Shown here: positions 57,328-64,000 of the stretch, one piece after another
Layout of the letters: each line of letters opens with the position of its first letter
Position numbering within the stretch: position 1 is the first letter of the stretch
Assembly (NCBI GenBank): GCA_032158125.1
Contig: JASKOT010000015.1
Location: 248,001-312,000, forward strand
DNA length: 64,000 nucleotides
Origin: Papiliotrema nemorosa
Lineage: Eukaryota > Basidiomycota > Tremellomycetes > Tremellales > Rhynchogastremaceae
Reading direction: 5' to 3'
Notes under the pieces: model-generated
Told to the model about the DNA's origin: nothing
Database searches by the model: none
What the model saw: only the letters and a program-made list of their open reading frames with translations
Program-made: the position numbers and the translations under genes

Positions 57328-59237
57328 GGTGAAAGGTGATGAGATTTGTACCAAAGGTCCAGCGAGTCTGTCTCGAGCAGGTCAAGAGGTGATTGTGGGG
57401 GTATCGTTTGCTCCGTCGAGGTCGAAGAGACAGTGTTGAGGTTCCAAATTCCGGTCTGACAGGATACGGATTGAGGACAGCGGAAGAGCGTTTTAGGACA
57501 ACGTCACGGCGTTACAGATGGGTAGAGTTGGGTCAAGACGACGGACGACCTGCTCACTGACGTCGGTGGGTTATACAGCTCTTGCTTGCTCAAGATAAGA
57601 GCGGTACGATGGTTTGAATTCGACTACACAGCGGGAAGTGTACAGTTTGAGCACTAGGCTTCAAGTCATTCCACCGTGATATCCTCGTTGTCGACGCTGG
57701 GGGAAGAATGATGCGGTAGTCGTAGTACTTTGCTTGACCGGTCGGCGGAACGTCGCAACCAGGCGTCGAAATACTCTTCTCAGCGGATGGTACTTGCGGA
57801 AGGGATGAGAGATTGTGTTACAGTCCTGGAATAGAACTCGGACTATCAGCTGTCAGTTGAATTGGTGTATATGGATGGTAGTCGTATTTGTGAGGCGCTG
57901 TCACACGAGCTTGTCCCCTGCTGTCGTTGCAGCGCAGCCACATGAAATCATATGTGATACCGGAATACGTATAACAAGCTCTCCTCTCGACAAGACATTT
58001 GGAAAAGTTGATGCGAGACTCAGGGATCGTTCGGCGTTACTCACTTCCGGATCTCATCGCTGCGCGCTGCGCCGCAGAGACACGAGGTTGGAATCGCTGG
58101 AGTAGGTGGCGTGATGCGGACAAGGGAGGATTTAGGTTGAGCGTGGACCTGGACCTGGACCTCGAGCAAAAGCACAATCCGCTCAGAGATGTCAGGTTGT
58201 GTCTCGGTTATCGAGTACGTCCTCTACTTGCTCTTGGCCGCGATCCACCCTGTCAGTGGCGTTTGTGGTTGATCCGAACAGGAATCCTCTGAACTCTGCG
58301 GGGGTCCAAAATACATGACGCCAGTGGCACAGCAACACGCACTCTTCTTTTTTGTTCTACCGCTGGCCTGGGTTTTGTATCCGATCCAAGGCGCAAATAG
58401 CCGCCATCTCATGCACACCCCCAACGTAGCACAAAGCATGGGAGGCTGTACAAGGATGCAGGGTAGTACGCAGCGATACCTTCGTAGGGTGACAAGCACG
58501 TAGTACAGGGGTTTCGAGACGAGGGTGTCTCCTACCACGCGCGGTCACAAGCATGTCTCGGGAAGACTGATTAAACAAGTTAGTCCGTCATAGTCCACCC
58601 CCTCTGCCTGAGACATTGCGCCTTTACTCCGTAATCGCTTGGGCTGCTTCTCCGACATTATTGGTTCCCAATTTTCCCTGATCCGCTCAGATTTCGCGAC
58701 CTGGTCGTACTCGTGCAGGAATCCACTTCCCTATGAAATGCGCACGTCCTCCTTTTGCCCCACAGCACCGAAGCAGACCGCACTGACCATCCGAACCGTC
58801 CATCCGTTACTCGTCTGCATCTTTACATCATCCCGGTGACAACCATAACCTGGATCATCATGCGACAGCCACAGGTATCCATCCTTTGATTCATGGGAAG
58901 ACTACCCATAGTTCTCCCTGATGGCTGTTCGGATGCATTACGACATGATGACCTTGAGTGTCATACAGACAAAGACAGCATGCAGAAAATCCGTTGGGGC
59001 GGACGTCGAAGGTCGATTTCGTCGTTGATCAGGAAAAGCGCAAGAGGGTATTCGGGGATGCAGCACGAAAAAAGGTTGCATCGCATCTGATTCTGAGCCT
59101 GTGACGACTATTCCTGTATAGAGACGCAGCGTAGCTATATACCCAGCACTCAGCTCCCCATTCCGCTCTCCATTCCGCTCCCCATCCCTCTCCATCTCGT
59201 CTACTGTCCTTCTGCGTCTCATCAACACTTAAACACA
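57328..59237 (+). other. Divergent intergenic region, 1.9 kb
   Basis: The longest gene-free stretch. Open frames are at most about 104 codons and unrecognisable. The last 90 bp before 59238 contain a pyrimidine-rich stretch with imperfect CCATTCCGCTC copies (about 59156-59190), probably core promoter or 5' UTR. A noncoding RNA cannot be excluded. Confidence 0.45.
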
Positions 59238-61325
59238 ATGTCCACCCCCCTTACTCCTCCTTTGACGCCTCCAGCCTCAGCTTTGGGTTCTCCTGCCACT
59301 CCAGAGCGCAAAAACCACTTCTTCACCGCTATAAAGTCACTGCCAACTCCGCCAGACTCCCCCGCTCAAGATGTAGACAGACTCAACCTTCAACGTCTCT
59401 CCGTCTCTTCCATCGACTCTGTCAGCAGCGCCGGCAAGGTTTCGGAGTCTGAGCGGGCATTGAGCGACAATGAGCTCTCTTACTTTCTCCCTAGTCGAGC
59501 GGATGGCGTCAACGATATGTGAGTATATCTCTCGGCGGCAGAGACACTTACTGACGGAAAGGTACCTCCACCACAAGTTGACTGCCCCTGCGACTCTCAT
59601 GGACAAAGAGCGAGTAGCCCATCTTTGGGCTTTGTTCCTCCTCCGACACCCTCTCCTCGCCTCGCACGTCTCGTTCAAATCCTACGGAGATGTCTCGTTT
59701 GTCCATCCCCAGCCTTCTTCCTACTCTGCCGCCCTGCGGTCTGCCGATGAGAGATACGACTACCTTGACGAGGAAGAAGCTTCCACGGACATTATCGGCA
59801 CTTACCTGAACGGACCTCGATCATTGTCTTCCGACAGACTCGCCATGTTGGTAGTCGCACACAAGGGAGGAAACTCATACGAAGTCATGCTCTGTGCGAC
59901 TCACTACCTAGGCGACGGCATGGCCTTGCATACATTCATGAACGAATTCTACACCTCTCTCGGGGATGCTACCAACACGATCGAATCCCTCTCCCGTCAG
60001 ATTGATCAGAAGATCACCGAGATCACCGGTATCCCTCCACCCCTCGAGGACAGGATGCCCGTCGTAGGCAATGGCTCTAGACTCGCCAAGGCTATAGGAG
60101 CAGTGGACAACAAACGAAACGACGCAAAGCTCATCGGGGGTCAAGCGTTCCCCGGGAACAAGACCAAACTGGACCGACACACTGTTGTTCCCACTTTTGC
60201 ATACTCCACCGCCGAAACCAAGAAGATCCTAGGCGCATGTAAAGTCAACGGAGCAACAATTGCACATGCCATGTTTGCCCTATGCAACGTCGCTTGGGCT
60301 AGGAGGATCAGTAGAGAAAAGAGGGTCGATCCTTGGTGAGTCTTATTTTCAACTTTTTGGGATTCAGCGGATCCGATCAGGGTGGTTAGTCACCGTGGCG
60401 TATTTTGTGAAACCTTAATTTCTCCTGGGCGTCCACCTCACCCGAGGCAGCGCCAATGATTTGGCGCATCTCGACAACGCCTGACGCTAATTGTTCTCGT
60501 ATCGCTTGCTTGTGGCAGGGCTAACGTTACAGCCTGATCTATTCGGCGCTCAACCTTCGACCGAACATGCAACCCACTTTGGACCCCACGTCATACTTTC
60601 ACCTAGCCGTGGGATACTTCAATATCGTCCTACCCACTCTCCTCCCTTCCACGCTTACCACCTCGGAAATCTTCTGGCACAGAGCGCGAGAGACAAAAAA
60701 GCAAACTATCAAAGCTGTCAAATCGCAATTTGTGGTTAGCCGAAGTCGAGAGACCAACAAGATTCGACGAGATCGAGCGGTCAAATGGGCAGCTATAGAC
60801 GATGCAGAGGAAGCTGCAAAGGCCGTCAATGCTGGATTGGGGTTGGGTAACGTAGGACCCGCAAGAAACGCTCCTGCGCCTGCTACAAAGACGGAAAATG
60901 TCGAGCCGAAGATCGCACCTGTTCGAGCGGAAAAGACAACCCCACCGACCACTTCTTCCGTCTCCTCCCCGTCTCCTGCAGAGGAGGAACCGGAGAGTCG
61001 AGTCCCGAAACTCGCCCCTGCTTCACAGCGAGCTTTGATGGGTGTGTCCATGTTGGGCAATCTCGACGGAATGTACAAACACGCCGAGTTCGGAGATATC
61101 GTCTTGAAGAGCTTGACCACTGGGTCCCGTCAACGACCCGGAGGACTTCTCCTCTTCGCCTACACTTTTGCGTGAGTGACGACGTCCCCCTGATGGGGTG
61201 CAATATTAACGAGCAGAGGCAAACTCTGGATGTCGCTGGGGTACGACCAGAATGGATTCGAAGAGGGAGTTATCCCCGCCTTTTGGCAAGAAATGCAAGA
61301 CGTCGTCAAAGAGGTCTTGCTTTGA
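59238..61325 (+). CDS. Condensation-domain-like (CAT-fold) acyltransferase
   Basis: The start MSTPLTPPLTPPASALGSPA opens a Ser/Pro-rich N-terminus, then NELSYFLPSRADGVNDM, an intron, and YLHHKLTAPATLMDKERVAH with LWALFLLRHPLLASHVSF. This is the start of the chloramphenicol-acetyltransferase/condensation fold. The catalytic motif HxxxDG is CATHYLGDGMALH. The second half begins after a long (about 195 nt) intron with LIYSALNLRPNM, and has TSYFHLAVGYFNIVLPTLLP and, near the end, RPGGLLLFAYTFAGKLWMSL. A low-complexity Ala/Pro/Glu insert of about 85 residues sits in the C-terminal half (60860-61020). This is similar to fungal alcohol O-acetyltransferase or PapA-like proteins. The acyl donor and acceptor are unknown. 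The stop is at 61323-61325. Confidence 0.82.
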
Positions 61326-61534
61326 ATTAATGTTCAACTTTGAACAAAGACACGGACACGGACAATCTGATGAGAACTCACCTGGAAATGGACTTCGTTG
61401 TAGCTATACTTTATCTTGTGCGGACATTTGGAATCTTGATTTTGACTACGGGACTTGGACATTGGAGAAACGGACAGAATAGTTCTCGTGTATCGCTATA
61501 ATATGCATCCTTCTTCTAATTCGTGCACGACCCG

Positions 61535-63031
61535 TCAATCCTTCTTCGGTGTGCTTGCTCCAGAATCACTCTTCCCCCTATTGGCCTTTAACCACGCCTT
61601 GACGAAACCATTCTTTGCCGCCACACCTCCGTCATCCTCTACGATCCTAATATCCACATTTTCACCCATGGCCTGTTTGGACGTATCCCTGAATCCTTCA
61701 TATGCAGCTTTGGCACCTCCACTCGCCAGACTCTCCCTGGCCAACCTCACTCCGTCCTTCCAGTCCTTCGCTCGACCCGATACGTGTAAAAGTGCCGCGG
61801 CGTTGAGAAGGACATAGTCGAGAATAGCGCCAAGGGAAGGAGAATCTGGACTGGCCGGGGCGGAAAGGTGGGATGGAGGAGTGTCGGAATTATTTATGAT
61901 CGTCTCGAACGTCAAGGCGTTCAAGTCGGATGTCGCACCTCGAACGCTGCCCAGAGGATGTGTCGCCAGACCAAAGTCCTCTGTGGGGTGTATAGAGCCT
62001 TTCTTGATCTCCCCATTCTCGAGCCACCACGTCTGCCTGTTAGCGAGGAATCACTGTGATAAGAGAGGACTGACCCAGGTCTCCCCGGCTATACTGATCT
62101 CGTCCAAACCTTCCTTTCCGCAGACAACCAAAGCCCTCTCCACCCCTAAAAGCCGTAAAACCTCGGCAAAAGTATCTCCAAGCTCTTGCTTGGCCACACC
62201 AAGCAACATTCTCGACGGCGTAGCGGGGTTGATCAACGGTCCGAGAATATTGAACACTGTTCGGAAGTTGAGTTGTCTTCGGATAGGTGCAATATGGGCC
62301 AATGATGGGTGGTAGTGCGGCGCGAAGAGGAAGAGGAATGGTGAACGGGGTAAGAAGTTGGGCAGTTCCTCGACTGGGAACGATAACCTGCAATCGAGAG
62401 AGAGTAACAAGTCGGCTGAACCTGACGTGGACGTGGCGGCCTTCGAACCGTGCTGTGAGTCAGCATCTGACCTCTCTCGGTATGTTCGTGACCTCACCTT
62501 TGCGACTCGGACCCCCGTTCCAGCGACGACCACCGCGGCGGTAGTGGAGACGTTGAACGTGTCCCAGCCGTCTCCACCCGTCCCGACAATATCGACGTAC
62601 CCGGTATACCCATCTCCCTCTTTGTCTGAATCCGAGTAATCCCAGTGCCCTCTCTCTAGCGCTTCATCATGAGTCTCCGTTTTGAGATCTTTCACCGCAA
62701 TGGCATGTTGGCGCAAGACGGATGCACAGGCAGCTACAACCTCTGCCGAGCTGTCGAGCCCTGACAACGTGAGAGCAGTGAGGAAGGCGCCGGCCTAGTA
62801 TTAGTCGACTTCACCAGAGATGCAAAATTTGGAGCCCACCTGAGCATCAGAAGCCGCTTGTGCGCAGAGATGTCTGAAAGCAGCAGCACAGTCATCCGGG
62901 GTAAAATCGGTAGGCGTTTGGACAAGCTTCTTGAGCAAGACTTTGAACGTGTCGTTGGTAAAGCTGTCTGATCCTTTGTTCCCGGACTGATGGCCCATGG
63001 GCTTTGCGAGGTTCTTCGAGGTTATTGACAT
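61535..63031 (-). CDS. TRP4: Anthranilate phosphoribosyltransferase
   Basis: Second step of tryptophan synthesis: anthranilate plus PRPP gives phosphoribosylanthranilate. The start at 63031 gives [20 protein letters not shown]. The N-terminal helical domain has [20 protein letters not shown], then an intron and [16 protein letters not shown]. The active-site glycine loop is [20 protein letters not shown], followed by [17 protein letters not shown] and TSGSADLL (usually GNRA..SGSADLLE). [20 protein letters not shown] is the second family hallmark. The C-terminus ends [11 protein letters not shown]. About three introns. An acidic insert of about 20 residues ([14 protein letters not shown]) precedes the glycine loop. 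It is divergent from uS15m, 230 bp between start codons. Confidence 0.93.
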
Positions 63032-63261
63032 GGTCGCTGAATGTCTTCTAGGAGGTGACCTGCTCCGAGTCGGTTCAGTGACATAGGGAGTGGAGGTTGG
63101 GGGCTGAGATTTGATTCCGTCGGGGAGGGGGTAAATCACCGGAAAAGTGGGGGGAAGAGATAAGCTGAGGGTTGAGGGACCTTAGGTTTCGAAACCTGCA
63201 TCGACTTTCGACACTTTTACACCTATACACCGTTGACCCTTCCACACCTCGTCGGCCCATC

Positions 63262-64000
63262 ATGTCACGGTCGATAGCGTCGACATCACTCTGCGCTCTC
63301 AGAGCGGCTTTCCGTCAGTACAAGTTTGACCACGTCGGTCGAGATCCAGCTGACAACCTAGCCTTCGCCTCGTCTTCCTCTTCCACATCCAGCTCGTCCT
63401 CTTCCCCCCGACTCTTCTCGACCTCCTCACCATCCTCCATGAAACAATCCCACAAACACAAAGACCCTCATATCACTCCTCGTCGACAATGGCGTGCTAT
63501 ACGTGAAAAGAGAGAAGCGGCAGCGCCTCGTAAAGCCGAAAACTTTTCCGAACCAGATTACATTCTCGGACACATTAAAGCTCTGCCCAACGCTCAAGGA
63601 CGAGTGACGGGTAAACCCATCTTATCGGATCCATGGGAGGGATGTAGATTATCCAAAGTCCTCGTTCACCCGCAATCCATCTGGAACTCGCCTTTACCAG
63701 ATTACGCAGCTGGAGAAAAACCAAAATTCATACTACCGGGTCTGAGTAAATCAGACGAGGAAATGGTCTTTGGAGCTGTACCGCACGCTACGACACTATT
63801 ACAGATAGATAAGAATAATCAGGAGGATGTGAGGGAGGAAATTCTGAATCACGCAATGGCGAAACAGGAGAAACAGACCGAGATGTTGAGTAGGATTCTG
63901 GATTTGAGAAATGCTGGAAGAGCCCAAATCAACGCCATGAACAGGAGAAGGGTCATTGCTGAATTTGGAGCGGGTAAAGATTGTGGCTCGTCGTTTGTAC
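63262..64000 (+). CDS. MRPS28: Mitochondrial small-subunit ribosomal protein uS15m, 5' part
   Basis: The gene runs off the window end and has no stop. The frame is open from ATG 63262 to 64000 (246 codons). The N-terminus is Arg/Ser-rich without acidic residues (MSRSIASTSLCALRAAFRQY), and PRLFSTSSP looks like a matrix-processing site, so mitochondrial import is likely. The middle, HITPRRQWRAIREKREAAAP and EPDYILGHIKALPNAQGRV, is fungal-specific. The uS15 domain starts near the end: QINAMNRRRVIAEFGAGKD and CGSSFV, the position of the conserved T-G-S-x-E-V-Q motif. A possible intron at 63316-63359 is rejected because it would break the frame. Confidence 0.85.
   Translation, partial: MSRSIASTSLCALRAAFRQYKFDHVGRDPADNLAFASSSSSTSSSSSSPRLFSTSSPSSMKQSHKHKDPHITPRRQWRAIREKREAAAPRKAENFSEPDYILGHIKALPNAQGRVTGKPILSDPWEGCRLSKVLVHPQSIWNSPLPDYAAGEKPKFILPGLSKSDEEMVFGAVPHATTLLQIDKNNQEDVREEILNHAMAKQEKQTEMLSRILDLRNAGRAQINAMNRRRVIAEFGAGKDCGSSFV

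Noticed and set aside
63316..63359. Possible intron (GTACAAG donor, CTGAC branch, CTAG acceptor) in the uS15m gene
   Set aside because: Its 44-nt removal would shift the frame out of the conserved downstream sequence, while the unspliced frame is open throughout.
1..64000. CRISPR arrays, insertion sequences, integrated viruses, tRNA or rRNA genes
   Set aside because: I found no regularly spaced repeats, transposase, integrase or reverse transcriptase motifs, and no cloverleaf-type or rRNA sequences by reading. A dedicated RNA search could still find a small RNA gene.

Overview
The window is a gene-dense stretch of fungal nuclear chromosome, most likely from a basidiomycete yeast of the Tremellomycetes (the Cryptococcus/Kwoniella group). 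This placement is an inference. It rests on nearly every gene being cut by several short introns of about 35-75 nt with GTRAGT-like donors and a CTRAY branch point close to the acceptor, on moderate GC, on short divergent promoters, and on protein families typical of that group. I see no bacterial operons, CRISPR arrays, tRNA, rRNA, transposons or viral genes. The first 16 bases are a T run at the window edge.

Layout. 0-6 kb: a Sng1/DUF3533 membrane protein (+), a D-2-hydroxyacid dehydrogenase of glyoxylate-reductase type (-) and the Mediator kinase CDK8 (-). 6-15.5 kb: kinetochore scaffold KNL1/Spc105 (+), PCNA (-) with an unusual acidic insert, phosphoinositide phosphatase SAC1 (+) and an unrecognised 189-residue protein (+). 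15.8-21 kb: two tandem F-box-like paralogues (-), 1.7 kb without a supported gene, and a GNAT acetyltransferase (-). 21.7-29.2 kb: V-ATPase subunit H (-), splicing factor Spp2 (+), a small ABM-fold protein (-), ribosomal protein eS4 (-) and inositol monophosphatase (-). 30.6-36.2 kb: one large tricalbin/extended-synaptotagmin gene (+). 36.4-42.8 kb: Mediator Med8-like (-), Yif1-like (-), Nop13-like RRM protein (+) and a mitochondrial carrier (+). 43-53 kb: dihydroxyacetone kinase (-), an NmrA-like reductase (+), SKP1 (-), a Zn2Cys6 transcription factor (+) and an RpiB/LacAB isomerase (-). 54-64 kb: a PAP2 lipid phosphatase (+), a nucleotide-sugar-type transporter (-), a condensation-domain-like acyltransferase (+), TRP4 (-) and the 5' part of mitochondrial ribosomal protein uS15m (+).

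Most genes are housekeeping and functionally unrelated neighbours, as expected in a fungus. Several share divergent promoters: CDK8/KNL1, PCNA/SAC1 (with two MluI cell-cycle boxes on the PCNA side), VMA13/SPP2, YIF1/NOP13, DAK/NmrA (two TATA boxes flanking a duplicated palindrome), SKP1/Zn2Cys6 and TRP4/uS15m. The most unusual items are the roughly 65-residue charged insertion in PCNA, the tandem F-box-like family ending in a cysteine motif, the repeated Gly/Val segments of the tricalbin, and a possible sugar or polyol-related group (Dak-type kinase, NmrA reductase, RpiB-type isomerase, Zn2Cys6 regulator). I did not find a clearly new multi-gene system. Exon boundaries were placed by eye from splice signals and reading frame, so individual introns may be off by a few bases.
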